Below, one piece after another: positions 44,607 to 55,331 of a DNA stretch of 64,000 nt (position 1 is its first letter; every line of letters starts with the position of its first letter). The notes below the pieces were generated by a model, which did no database searches, was not told the origin of the DNA, and saw only the letters and a program-made list of their open reading frames with translations. The DNA comes from Staphylotrichum longicolle (lineage: Eukaryota > Ascomycota > Sordariomycetes > Sordariales > Chaetomiaceae): assembly GCA_019096155.1 (NCBI GenBank), contig JAHCVI010000004.1, forward strand, positions 992,001-1,056,000, given 5' to 3'. The position numbers were made by a program, and so were the translations under genes.

Positions 44607-46398
44607 CTACCACGATTCCCGAGAGTTGAATGCCCCTCGCAGAATCATATCCACCCTGTCGTAATAATACGACCTGCTATGCGACCGCGTCCCGCAGTAC
44701 AACAACTTCTGGAACTCCGCCTGGGGAATGGTCTGCGCAACAAGCACACGATTCTCCTGGCCATCTACTGCACTCTCTACACAGACCTTCCTCAAGTGAA
44801 CCAACTCGCCGAGGATATGATAATCCGGCAACGGCAGCCTCCATCGCCGCTTGGCGCTCCCCTTGTCGTCTTGCTTGGTACCATCCTCCTGTTGAAAGTA
44901 CAGTGGCGGTAAGACATAGGGGATGCCACCCCCTTGCGTATGATCCGGGGCACCGCAGACAATGGAGCTCTCCATCAGGGGACCCAAGCCGTGTTTGACT
45001 CGATACAGGTCAATCAGTGAGCGCGTGTACGCTTGGTCAGCTCGGGGGACGACGTCGGACTCGTTGACAAAGGCCAGCATGTGGCCTCGGTTTCTCTCTA
45101 GCTCCGGAGCTCCAGCAAGCAGAGCGGTGACATCGGCGCTGAGGGTCGGCGGCGAGCCGAATGTGATGCATGACAATTTGAGGTTGGGATCTAATGGGTC
45201 AAGGACACAATCTGTCAATGTCTGTGATACTCACGCCTTCAGTCCGGCCCGAGTCCCGGTCCCTCATCAGAAGGTATGGGTGCTTACACATGGTAGGAGC
45301 TTCAAGCAGCGATTTCAAGAACAGCAGACTTGCCACAGCGCCTCCGGCCGAATGCCCGGTAAAGATGACCTTGATGCTCGGTGCTTCTTTGTTCGTTCGG
45401 CTCAGTTGGCGTGCTACCAAAGCTGATAGCCTTATGGCACTGTTGAGGAATCCGCCGTGGACGGTGAGGTCCTTCATGCCGGCTTCCAATGCCGCGGGAG
45501 GGTCGATGGCCTGTTACGGAGATGTCTGTCAAGATCAAATCTCGTCACTGGAGGGTCTGGTAAATTGGAAAGCTCACCAAGAAGTCTGCGAGGAGGTGAG
45601 GTCTGCCATTTGCATTCACCATACTGTCGAGGGGTTTCTCTGTCCCTCGACATGCAATGATAACAGCTGGGAGTTCTTCGCATGGCAGTGTCGAGTCTGC
45701 CCACCAGACTCCAACGGCCTTGGTCGTTCCAAGGAAACTCTCTGAACCATATTGTATTTCTTTAAACTCGACACCCTCGGTGCGAGGTTGGCGGTGGTGT
45801 GATCGCAGTCCAGAAGACACCGGGTCGGCGTCGTGCGCGACAGAGGCTTTCGGTCCCTGTTTGTATACCGCAGCTGCGCAATTAAAAGCAACAGCAGTGG
45901 CAACGGCGAGTCCTCGAGGACTGAGAGCCGGTCATCCCGTCAGAACCAAGGACGTCTTGCAGGGCAGGGTTGAAACCAACATGAGAGGACCGCAAAGACT
46001 CACCAGTCCCAGTTGCTCATTTCCAAACAGTGGTCCGAGCTGGAGTTTTCATACTCTCCGGCCGCCTCTTGAAGCCTGTTGAACTCGGCCTTGAACGGTC
46101 CGTCTTTGGGGTTGTCTGTAGCCATGTCAGAGCCATGTCAGAGCCATCAGTTCAGCGCTTGTTCCAGCTGGTTCTAATTTTTATCTGGCACCCCCGCCCT
46201 ACCGTCTGATAGATCCACCGCAGCCACCACACTCGACAATGCGTCGGTGAACTCGGCCAATGTGGCCGAAGCGCCTTGGGAGTTGTCCAGCCATGCAAAG
46301 CCCGAAGTGGTGGGCAGTGCCGTTGATCCTGCCAGGCTCGCGTTCACTGAGACCTGGACTGGCTTCCGGCCCATGAGTTTGAATCCAAACCGCTTCAT
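44607..46398 (-). CDS. Class 3 lipase-family protein
   Basis: Alpha/beta-hydrolase of the lipase class 3 type, 485 aa. Exons are 46398-46203, 46115-46004, 45920-45578, 45510-45288 and 45190-44607. IKVIFTGHSAGGAVASL carries the GxSxG nucleophile Ser. PAVIIACRGTEKPLD is the oxyanion region before it, and LSCITFGSPPTL with FVNESDVVPRADQAY supplies the Asp. The His is probably in PDYHILGELVHL. Exon 4 must end at a GTAAGC donor at 45287 (phase 1); the GTGAGT further down at 45234 cannot join the next exon in frame. No signal peptide is seen, so an intracellular location is likely. The second exon is short and polar. Substrate (triacylglycerol, monoacylglycerol or phospholipid) is open. Confidence 0.85.
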
Positions 46399-47382
46399 GT
46401 TGCCCCGTGGTGTTCCAGCCTGATTGGTGAAGCTGCAGAGTTGACAATTCGAGAAGGTATTTTCAGGTTTGAACCAAAACTGCGTCGGTGGGAGCGAGTG
46501 AGAGTACCTAATAATTATATAATGGAATTTGGTGCATTACCCCTGGCTATGCCAGACGGCGACTGGTTCAAGGCGTCTGTGGCTGACGCGCAAGAACGCC
46601 AAGGCAGACGGGATGCGCAACCACTTTGGAACGGGGCAGCTGGAAGCGGAGGGCGGTTGACGTCGGAGGTCGCAGCAGAACGGGGCGGTGTATCTGTACT
46701 TTCGGTCATGCGAATGCACATCTGGCTGGCCCATCTTAGGTGCTACCGAAACCCTTAGCACACTCTTCTGAGGAAACATCGAAGGGAGGCGGGCCGACGT
46801 GGGCTTCTAGCATTACTCTGTGTCGCGGTTTATATTACCTACCAGCTGACATTGCAGCGTGCTCTGGTAAGTCTGCTTGTCCGACAGCCCTGCTCCGCTC
46901 CACCAACCTCTTGTGTCCTCCCAGGCTTGCCAGGCTCCCAAACAGCCAGTGTTGCGGCAAGAGTCAGTGCCGAGGGACTGATAAAGACCGCGAAACAGAC
47001 ACCATTTCTTATCGCCGCGGAGCCAATCAGCGTTCTCGACCTGATCATGATGTAAGCCGACACGAGCTGGCTGGAACCGGGAACTACTTGGGATCAGATG
47101 ATAGACCTATCTTTTTATTGCTGGTTTTGTTTAGTTTGACTGGAACAAACACAGTTCTTTATCATCAGCTGTCACGATGCGTCGATTTCTTCACAAGGTG
47201 CATGAGAAGGTGTTTGCGTGACGGGGGCAAACCGGGCAATACCCAGGCGTGACCCATCAGCCCCCAGGATGGGAAGATGAAGGTCTGTTCATTTCTCACT
47301 TGTCAGATCACCAAGCTGTCTTCAACAACACCCTTAATTTGAACTGTGCAAAACCCTTCTCACAGCTCATCACTAACCAGTT
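46399..47382. other. Spacer with a possible orphan exon pair
   Basis: This is the promoter region of the lipase gene and 5' region of the propeller gene. Two plus-strand exons with perfect GTAAGT...CCCAG splicing (about 46750-46866 and 46925-46981) would encode a hydrophobic helix followed by a short polar tail, but no start codon lies upstream in frame. I could not place the first exon of the propeller gene here. Confidence 0.35.
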
Positions 47383-48678
47383 CCTTCAGCGCCACCCGTC
47401 CCCACTCCACTCCCCACCGCCCTCCGACCACATTCCCCAAACCCAGCGCCAACCCCCCTCCACCACCACCACCACCACACCCCAACAACCACAATCGACA
47501 ACACCCAACCCGCCGGCACAAACCCCATCCGCCCCCTCTCCACCACATACCTCGGCTTCCAAAGCCCCGTCAACTCGGCCTCCCACCGCGACCTCGGCTT
47601 CACCGGCCGCCTCGCGGGCCACTGGTACGCCGTCTACGGCGACGTGCTGTGGTGCGCCCCCGGCGTGACCGACATGCGCCGCGACCGCCCGGGGTTCCAC
47701 GGCATGGTGCGCGACGCCGTCTCGCGCATGACCGACGACCCGCTCAAGGTGGTGGACCTGGCGCTGAACGACGACTGGCCCGTCCGGCACCAGCGGCAGT
47801 TCGTGCCTTGGGTGGCTGGGTGGGGGGAGGAGGGGGATTGGGGGTTTGGCGGGACGAGTTTGTGCGGGTTGATGCGGGGAGGGGGGTTGGGGCTGTTTAT
47901 TATCTTGTTGTGAGTACCCTATCTATCTACCTGGCTGGGGAGATTGTCTGGATGGGTTTGTTTGCGCGGGACGGTGTGTGCTGATCAAGAGGTAGAATGC
48001 AAAGGGGGATCGGTTGGTGGGCGCGGGCGTGGCGAGGGTGGAGGTGATTGATGGCACGCCGACAGTCACAAAACGGTTTGGCCCGAGGGGGTACTGGTGG
48101 GATTCCAAGACCACTGCCCGGTATGGCGACGTGTGTGCGTACCGCGACGAGCACTCCGAGTACATTTACATCTGGGGCGGGCCGCCGACGTACATCACCG
48201 ACTGGCTGAACAAGAGCTACACGTACCTTGCCCGCGTCAAGGCGGCGGATGCGTTCGACCTCGGCAAGTACGAGTATTTCTGGGGCCGGCAGCAGGGGTG
48301 GAAGAGGGAGGTCCTCAACAGATTCACCCCTGAGACGGCCGTGCTTTGGGGTACAGGCCAGGGACAGGTCTTTTGGAGTCCTTATTACAAGTGCTACGTG
48401 CTTGTTCATTTGGCCCTTGGTAGGTCTCCGACGCCCTCGGTTTCACCATGAACTTGTGACTGACGGGAACAGGCGGCGGAACCGTTTTTCTCCGAACGGC
48501 CTCATCCCTCGAAGGGCCATGGACGCCTGACGTCTCGGTTTTCACAGCTACGCCGATTGACGGCGGTCTGGTGTACGCGGGTGTTGCCCACCCGTACCAT
48601 GACCCAAGTGGAAAGACGTTGGTGGTCTCATACACAAACAACAACCACATTGAGGTCATCAAGATCGTATTTGAGTAG
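47383..48678 (+). CDS. DUF4185-like (GH43-type propeller) secreted protein, 5' end unresolved, one frame break
   Basis: Five-bladed propeller-type protein resembling DUF4185/GH43-like families; I name the family with moderate confidence. The readable part is about 47383-47909, 47996-48419 and 48473-48678. Typical segments are RLAGHWYAVYGDVLWCAPGV, FHGMVRDAVSRMTDD, FVPWVAGWGEEGDWGFGGTS, KRFGPRGYWWDSKTTARYGD, YLARVKAADAFDLGKYEYFW and SSLEGPWTPDVSVF. Between about 47834 and 47863 the frame shifts by one lost base so that FGGTS continues as VRVDAGRGVGAVYYLV. The introns 47910-47995 and 48420-48472 are clean. Upstream of 47383 an in-frame stop and a CTAAC...CAG acceptor suggest a further small 5' exon, perhaps near 47278, that I cannot fix. 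Catalytic residues are not assignable. Its 3' end lies 52 bp from the convergent GPI-protein gene. Confidence 0.65.
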
Positions 48679-48730
48679 GACTATCTATTGAACCCGTCTA
48701 ACTGCACCCCAATTACCCAGAGGTTCTCGC

Positions 48731-49800
48731 TCAGATAAAGAACGCAGAGAGAGTGATGGACATCAGGCCAACCCACAAGGCGTTTTTTCCGCTAACCAGT
48801 TGACCGGCGGCGTTCTTGTTGTTGTCAGTGGGGCTCTGGGTGGCGTTGCTGGCTGTCGTCAGGTCGATCGTCTTGACGCAAGTGAGCTGCGCCTCAGGTC
48901 GTGAGACCAAGCTGCTGTTACCATTGCCAGGGAAGAAGACCGTCAAGATTGGCGTGATGCTGAAGAAGTTTTTGATCAGCGTCGAGGCATCGAGGTTACC
49001 CTGAATCTTATCAGTATACATTATGGTCTTGACATGGGTTGAGAACTGGACTGACAGTGGCGTTGGTGGATTCGACAAACGTCAAGTCATCGCTCTTTGG
49101 GAGAACGGGCCAACATGTTGATGTGATGTTCTGCTGGTCTGAAATGGCATCCGGAGAACCGTCGCCGGAAAGGGCTGTGCGCACCGTCAGAGCTGATTTT
49201 TGTCACGGAGGGGGTGACTTGCTTACCCTGGGCCTTGATACCTGACCAACGACTTCCCTGTGCGAAAGAGGTACACGCAGAATCCAGGTTGTCCGAGAAG
49301 TCCTTCTGCAGCTTTTCGCATGCCGCCTTACCCGACAACCCCTGCATATCCACCTTTTTGGCACGATCGACCATGGCAGAGATGCAAGAGTCAGTCATGG
49401 CGTCTTTGCAAGTGCCCTCGGTGTTGCGGGGGTCGCCATCCCCAAACTTGACGCGGTCACTGGTTTGGGTGAAGAACAGGGCACAAGCACCAGTGCTGCC
49501 AAAGTCAAAGTCGTCTGGGGTGCCGAGATAGAAGCTCTGGTCAAAGCTTCTCTCCTTCGAGTTGACATCCTCGGCCCCCACACCCTTGACCCAGGAGAGG
49601 CCCTTGAGGTTGTCGATGGTAGATTCGAGGTTGGCGACACCCACAGCATTGAAGGTTCGGTCTGCCACAGTGCATGTGGCTGACGTCGTTCCGGACGTTA
49701 TGGGGCATCCAACATCCGCACAGCTGAGGATCTTGGCCGTGACTCGGGGGACTGTGGCCAGCACAGCCAATGCGAGAATCGTGACGGTTCGTTGAGGCAT
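48731..49800 (-). CDS. Small secreted protein with probable GPI anchor
   Basis: Unrecognised 320-residue secreted protein, exons 49800-49227, 49174-49056 and 49000-48731. The ATG at 49800 gives a signal peptide (MPQRTVTILALAVLATVPRVTA); the longer frame from 49830 would bury it. The mature part carries spaced Cys (CADVGCP, CTV, CALFF, CKDAMTDSC, ACEKL, SACTSF, TCWP, CVKTI) that probably form disulfides, and N-glycosylation sequons such as NIT and NAT. The C terminus ends SGKNALWVGLMSITLSAFFI, a small-residue site plus hydrophobic tail typical of a GPI-anchor signal. No catalytic motif is seen. A wall or plasma-membrane surface location is inferred. Confidence 0.72.
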
Positions 49801-50888
49801 GACAAAACAGAAATCGATGATGCTTGACAATTAAAAATGCAAAGTGAGGTGGCTAAAAAACAAAACAAAACAAGACCCGGCCTTAAAAAGAGTTCATGAG
49901 ATAGATGGATCAACACCCGAAGGATTCGGAAGGAATATGTACTGACGAAAGCCGAGAAACGGCGGGTTCAACAGGTGAATAAATGCAACGGAACAAGAGG
50001 ATAGGGCCCACCCTTTCTGTCATCTGACGGACAATTGCTGCGAATCAGTTCCACACCGAAAATACCCCTTGTTGGCGCGCCAGTTTTGCTAACCGCCGAG
50101 TTCTCGCATGCTATGGTTTGGCGAATAGGTCCCATGCCAGCGCATTTCCTTGGCAGCCCAGGGTTGCACCAATGGCTGCCGGCGCCAGCGGAGCGGAACG
50201 GGCTTGACGGCCACACCTTAACCGCCAAAGATCCGCAACCCCAACTCCATGTTTTGGCAGCCGCCGCATCGTGACACCGCCACGATGCGGCTCCACAGCA
50301 GGCAACTCCAGAGGATCGGTAACTCGGCTGTCTAAGCGCGAGGCCACGACGATGCAAATAGCCTCACGCTAGTTTCCTACTCCAGATCGCGTCCAGCACG
50401 GTGCATGAAGACACCGGACTGTGTGGAGGAACTCGGGTGGGCCGACGATGGCAGAAATGGGCGAAAACTCCTATTTCAGGCTGCATAAGGGCCATGTAGA
50501 GTCTTGATCTAACTGTGTTGGAGCCAGTCAAGGCGTGTCGGAACTGCTGCACGACACGTTGCGCCGGCAACCCCACCCGAAACGAGCGCGAGAGTCGCGA
50601 TGAGCACAGTTTGGATTGGATTAGACCCGAGGCGTTCGAAGAGTGCATGCAGGACGTCCACAGCGGGCGGTACTGGCATCGTGTATATAAACTGGAAAGG
50701 TGCCTTCGGTGGTCGTGGACGCCTGTGTTGAATGTATCCAGTCCTCTCCAGCGTGCTGTGCACCAACCTCATTCGCTTCATCTCTTTGCTGTCTTTTTGC
50801 TTGGTCCGTTTCCTCAGGACTCGTCTTTCACGCATTTTCGGTTCCGGAGTTTACCCCTTTTTCATTGACATAATACTGCCCTTCCACA
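49801..50888. other. Divergent spacer
   Basis: This 1.1-kb stretch lies between the GPI-protein gene and the gene at 50889. Near the latter it contains TATATAA at 50684-50690 and a pyrimidine-rich stretch before the ATG. Frames inside it have no motifs. Confidence 0.5.
50684..50690 (+). promoter_or_regulatory. TATA-like element upstream of the 50889 gene
   Basis: TATATAA lies 199 bp before the ATG, followed by a CT-rich region close to the start. The position and the flanking pyrimidine tract fit a fungal promoter, but no transcript start is known. Confidence 0.35.
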
Positions 50889-52076
50889 ATGGCTGGACTT
50901 CTTCCCGCCCTCAGAGTCCTCAACGTTGTCACGGGCATCCTGGGTTTCATCCCCTTCGCCATGGAGAACTTTGGACCGCCAGACTCGGCAGCCTCCGTCA
51001 TCAAGTTCACTGTCGGTCTTGACGTGGCCGGCGGTCTCCAGAACGCAGGCGGTGACCTTCCGGACGTCCGACTCTTCAACGAGGGCGGAGAGTTCCTCGG
51101 CATTGCGACAGACCCTGGCTATGTCGGCGATGGCAGCACGGCCGAGATCAAAGTCAAACACAACAACAACAACGGGCAGCAAGCTGCCTACGCCCTCTTC
51201 TCCGCCAACGACAACGCCATTTGCGTGGCGTCCATCTCAATCACCTGGCCCAACGGCGACCAGTATGGCTGGGTCGGCGACTGGGGCCAGGCCTGCGGCG
51301 GCTCCTGGTACTACTCCAACGTCTTCATCAAGGGCAGTGACTACAAGCCCAACTGCCTCTGGATTGACGCCAACGGCGACCAGCCCCAGACCGGCTTCCA
51401 GGTCCACTTCCCCGAGTTCGTCAGCAAGGACGACCAGGACCCGGCCCCCATCAAGCAGGACGTCAGCTACTACTGCAACAGCGGTCCCCCCTTCAAGCTT
51501 TACTCCGAGCGTGACCCGCGCGGCATCACCTTCTGGACCCTCCGAAACGGCCGCAAGTCCAAACGCCAATCCTCCCTGGCACCCCCTTCGCGAACCGTCT
51601 CGAGCATCCACCAACGCCACCAGACCCAAGACCACAACATCACCACGCGATACAACAACACCAACAACAGCACCGACAACAACAACAACATCAGCACAAC
51701 CCATCCCACCGCCGCGCGCTTCGGCGACTACCTCGTCCTGAGCGACACCCCCTCCCACTCCGCCCTCGCGCTGTGTAACAGCACGACGTCGGTCGGCCCG
51801 GACTTTGCCAGCGCCGCCGAGCGGCTGTTTTGCCGCATGTCGGACAAGACGCTGTGGCCGTTTTGCGGTGACCAGGCGGCCGAGGGCTTCACGGAGGGTT
51901 GCTTTGACGTGGACTTGCAGCAGCTTGTTGTCGGGGGCAAGGTGACGAGGCGGGAGGGGTATGCTAAGGTTGTTAGTTGGGGCGCCGGTCAGGGTGGGGG
52001 TGGCAAGGGGGAGGAGTGGGCGGGGGTCAGTGAGGGGGAGATGGGTGTTGAGGGGGTTGGGTTGAAGGCGTTTTAG
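50889..52076 (+). CDS. Uncharacterised single-exon protein with Trp/Gly-rich domain and Asn-rich linker
   Basis: Protein of 395 aa that I do not recognise by name. An N-terminal hydrophobic segment (LPALRVLNVVTGILGFIPFAM) may be a signal anchor. The next about 200 residues form a compact domain with NNNNGQQAAYALFSANDNAI, TWPNGDQYGWVGDWGQACGG and SWYYSNVFIKGSDYKPNC, aromatic- and Gly-rich like a beta-sandwich. A low-complexity Asn/Thr linker (RYNNTNNSTDNNNN) follows, then a Cys-containing C-terminal segment (ERLFCRMSDKTLWPFCGDQ) and a Gly/Glu-rich tail. A dibasic site (SKRQ) lies between the domain and the linker. The frame is uninterrupted and codon use matches neighbouring genes. Extracellular location is an inference. 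Confidence 0.7.
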   Translation: MAGLLPALRVLNVVTGILGFIPFAMENFGPPDSAASVIKFTVGLDVAGGLQNAGGDLPDVRLFNEGGEFLGIATDPGYVGDGSTAEIKVKHNNNNGQQAAYALFSANDNAICVASISITWPNGDQYGWVGDWGQACGGSWYYSNVFIKGSDYKPNCLWIDANGDQPQTGFQVHFPEFVSKDDQDPAPIKQDVSYYCNSGPPFKLYSERDPRGITFWTLRNGRKSKRQSSLAPPSRTVSSIHQRHQTQDHNITTRYNNTNNSTDNNNNISTTHPTAARFGDYLVLSDTPSHSALALCNSTTSVGPDFASAAERLFCRMSDKTLWPFCGDQAAEGFTEGCFDVDLQQLVVGGKVTRREGYAKVVSWGAGQGGGGKGEEWAGVSEGEMGVEGVGLKAF

Positions 52077-52607
52077 TTTGTGGTTTTGGGGGGTTTTGGG
52101 TTCGGTTGATGGGTTCGTGGTGTCACAGGGAGGGGAAGGGGGTATGTGTGCTGAGGTTTTGGCAGAGTATAGTTTGGGCTTGTTACGATCGACAGGAGTA
52201 ATGTGCTAAGATACCCCATCGTGTTACGACTTTGACCTGTCAGGAAGTGTGAAGCGAAGTTGGCCACCGCCTTTAACATAACATTGGTACAGTCCTTTCA
52301 ACTGGTAAATCAAGTTGGTTGGTGATGGTGAAGTGACAGGTGACGGTGAAGTGACAGGTGACGGTGAAGTGACAGGTGACGCTCGAAGACACGATTCAAA
52401 TGGTGACCATATGCGGAGGGCCGTGTGGAATGTTTTACTTGCCGATCAGCCTCTGTTGTATCTCGCTCTGAACTCTCATGTGAAATTTCATTCTCATAAC
52501 AATACCCGCATGTTTAACATCACAAACCATCACAATCATTCCAACTCCCATGAAGACACCTACTCGCAAAGTGCAATGAAACAGTGCAAAAAGACAAAGA
52601 ATGGCCC
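52077..52607. other. Convergent spacer
   Basis: This 531-bp stretch lies between the 50889 gene and the third rhodopsin-domain gene. It holds a short tandem repeat at 52327-52380 and nothing else recognised. Confidence 0.6.
52327..52380 (+). repeat. 18-nt tandem repeat x3
   Basis: Three perfect copies of GGTGAAGTGACAGGTGAC lie at 52327-52344, 52345-52362 and 52363-52380. Each unit contains two GTGA-C half-blocks. Confidence 0.97.
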
Positions 52608-53759
52608 TTACGGGTCAAATCGATACAACATAATCTCATCACTCTGCTGACGCTTCAGCTTCAGCGCCTCCACGTCCTCGTCCCCCTTCGTAGGAGTGCT
52701 GGCCTTGTCCGGAGGCGCCACGGGGATGGCGTCCCGCGTCTTGCGCATTTGATACCCCAAGCTCACTCCCCCTCCGCGCGAATGGTGCGACGCCTGCCTG
52801 AAGATCTTGATCTTGCGGAACAGCGGCGTCAGGGTCGCGAGCGAGGAGGCCGTCAGTCCGAGGCCGATTTCAATGGTCGACCAGGCGGCGATGGGCTCGA
52901 AGGTGTAGAGGTACTCGGGGTTGTCGAGGATGCTGTAGGCGTAGGGGAGACGGACGATGGAAGCAATGGAGGCGCTGGGGGTGCGTCAGTAACTTGGCTA
53001 AGGTTGAGGCCACGATTGGGGACTTACATTGACCCAAGCGCCATGACGGCGCAGACCGAGACCTTCTTGCGCGTCTCCATCTTCGTCTTCCACACCAAGG
53101 ACGCGGGGAGCAGCGGCAGGATCCAATCGGCCAAAACGTTCAGAATCGCCGCCAGATAAGTGGGAATTGTGACAAAGGGGGTGCTATTGCATTCGCCCTT
53201 TATCGGATCCGGCCCGTAGCCCATCCACTGGTACTCGACGGGGCGGCAGGCGAAGATGGCAAGGAAGAGGTAGAAGATGTTGTAGACGGTGACGATGCCC
53301 ATCAGCGACCAGAGAGTGATGCGCTGCCAGCGCTGGTGCGAGCAGATGCGGAGCAGGAACAAGCCGATAACCACTTTGACAAGAGCTGCGATGACGATGT
53401 AAAAGTACGTGCCAATCCACCGCCACATCATGGCAGTTGGCCGGTCCAGGATCGGCACGTCCTCGACGAGTTTGCCAACGCCATATTTGACGCCCAGCAG
53501 GGCAACAACGGTGTAGATGATATAGAGAACCTATGTGTTTGGGCCGGGAGTGTCAGTTGGCCGATCCGTGCCAGACTTCCATCAAACGGACATGGGAATC
53601 AATGAATCATACCAACGCAACGACTGCGAGCCAATCTTCAATGTAAAAACGTTTGAGGATCACGCCCATAGAGTAAAACCGGAGGGACGTGGATATGATG
53701 CAGAGAACCAGGCAAACAATGAGCACGATCTGCAGGTCCCGCCCGCGGTCGTCAGCCAT
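52608..53759 (-). CDS. Fungal rhodopsin-domain (PTH11-type) integral membrane protein 3
   Basis: Seven-helix membrane protein, 338 aa, exons 53759-53613, 53530-53028 and 52974-52608. STSLRFYSMGVI and YIEDWLAVVAL give the first helix and loop, followed by VKYGVGKLVEDVP, YIVIAALVKVVIGLFLLRI, CRPVEYQWMG...GEC with the Cys pair, VLADWILPLLPASL, SIASIVRLPYA and TIEIGLGLTASSLATLTPLF. The first and last introns fall at exactly the same codon positions and phases as in the two other rhodopsin-domain genes of the window, but the two middle introns are absent. The tail is Lys/Asp-rich. The start at 53759 gives the short polar N terminus usual for the family. Ligand and partner are unknown. Confidence 0.87.
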
Positions 53760-55331
53760 GTTCACGCCTGATCCAGGTTGATGGCGTTGAATGTGGAATG
53801 CCCGGCTCCTGGGATAGAACGGGTGAGGAAATCAATGGCAGTACTGGAAAGTCACAAGATGCTTGGCAGGGCCAGGCATATAGCTGCACAGGGTGCCATC
53901 GAAATCAGATACCGACGCGGGATGGCGCAGGGCGGGCAGCCTCGGTCTCGTCTCGAACGGGAACCTGCTTGTATTTCCATTTTTGTACCCGACACCATCT
54001 CAAATAGTTCACACACCAACCCCGGCCCTAGTTTCCTAGTGTCAAACTAATGCGCGTTGGAAACACGTGGGATGTGTGGGCATGCTGTCAGGTCGGCGAA
54101 GCAAGCGTGCGGAGGAGAGGCGGAGGAGAGGGGAATGCCTGGGAGATGCTGGTTTCATCCTCACATCGTCCCCCACCCGTGAATGTGATTGACCGTTTTC
54201 GTCTGCCTTGGCGTGGCCGAAAACCGCTAGGGCCTGCGCATCGGGTTCCTCGGCTGCATTGCGGAGCTCCCTGGTCCATGTCTTTCGACTATTCCCCTGA
54301 GGACTAACCACCTTATCAGTGGGCGTCTGTCACATGCAGTTTTCGCTACCCATCGCGCTTTGACCTTTGTGAACCAAGCTTGGTCCCCGAAGCTCGGGGA
54401 GGTTCCACAACAAAGTCTCATGATGATAGGAGGGGGTATGTTTGACGTTGAGTTGGTGCCGTATTCGTAATGACGATGCTGACCACCGTGACCACAGTGG
54501 CGCATTTCCTCACAAGTTTTTGGCTGTCTTGGTTCTGTTCTAAAAGATTTCACGCGATGAATTCTTATCCCCCATCTTATTGCCAAGGAAAATAAAGAAT
54601 GGAACAAACACATGCAGTGGCAAAGCTCCTTGGCCGACATGGGATTGCCATGTCTTCTCGGCCGGAAATAACGAGGGCTGGGCTGCCGGGTTCCGAGGTG
54701 TTTCTTTACAATCTTCCTCTTGGCGACTTATTCATTAAGGTATGCTCAAGACAGGAGACGCTTTCCCCAGCATCAATAATCGGAGGCTACCGTAACTTCC
54801 CACTTCGAACTGGTCTCAACCACTTGAACTTTCTCGCATATTTAGCTGCCCAACATGGTCCTATTCAATGTCTCTCCTGGGGCAAATTTGATTGACGTAA
54901 GTCATCAAGCTTGCGAAACAACTGCCCGGTGATGACGTACAGCTTGACATGGCCAGAGATGAGTCTTGTATCTTACACATGCGGTCAAGCTTCGTGAGTG
55001 TGAGTCCAGGGGTGCCTGGAACCCACCTCTTCTGTCTCAGTGTCTGTTTGGAGTCTCGGGGTGGCTTCTGCCGTGCAAGAGGGATTGATGGCAGTGTTCG
55101 GCCCCACTGCCATCTCAGTAAGGCACGGAAAAGAGAGACGTCCAGCTCCATTGACCTGGCCATAGGTACGCTTCCATCACAGACAGGTGGGTCATCCTGG
55201 TTTTGATGGCGGATTGCAAGGGATGCTGGACGGCATCACACCAATATCTCACACTCCGTGAGTTCCTAGCCAGGTGCTGAAAACATCGATACTCTGCCCA
55301 CGTCTTATCTGCGTTATAACGCATTCCTTCA
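53760..55331. other. Spacer between tandem genes
   Basis: This 1.57-kb stretch holds no recognised gene. A 98-codon plus-strand frame at 54599-54895 has no motif or splice context. Confidence 0.55.

Noticed and set aside
45199..45287. Continuation of lipase exon 4 to a GTGAGT donor at 45234
   Set aside because: That donor is in the wrong phase for the next exon; the GTAAGC donor at 45287 restores the conserved LSCITFGSPP frame.
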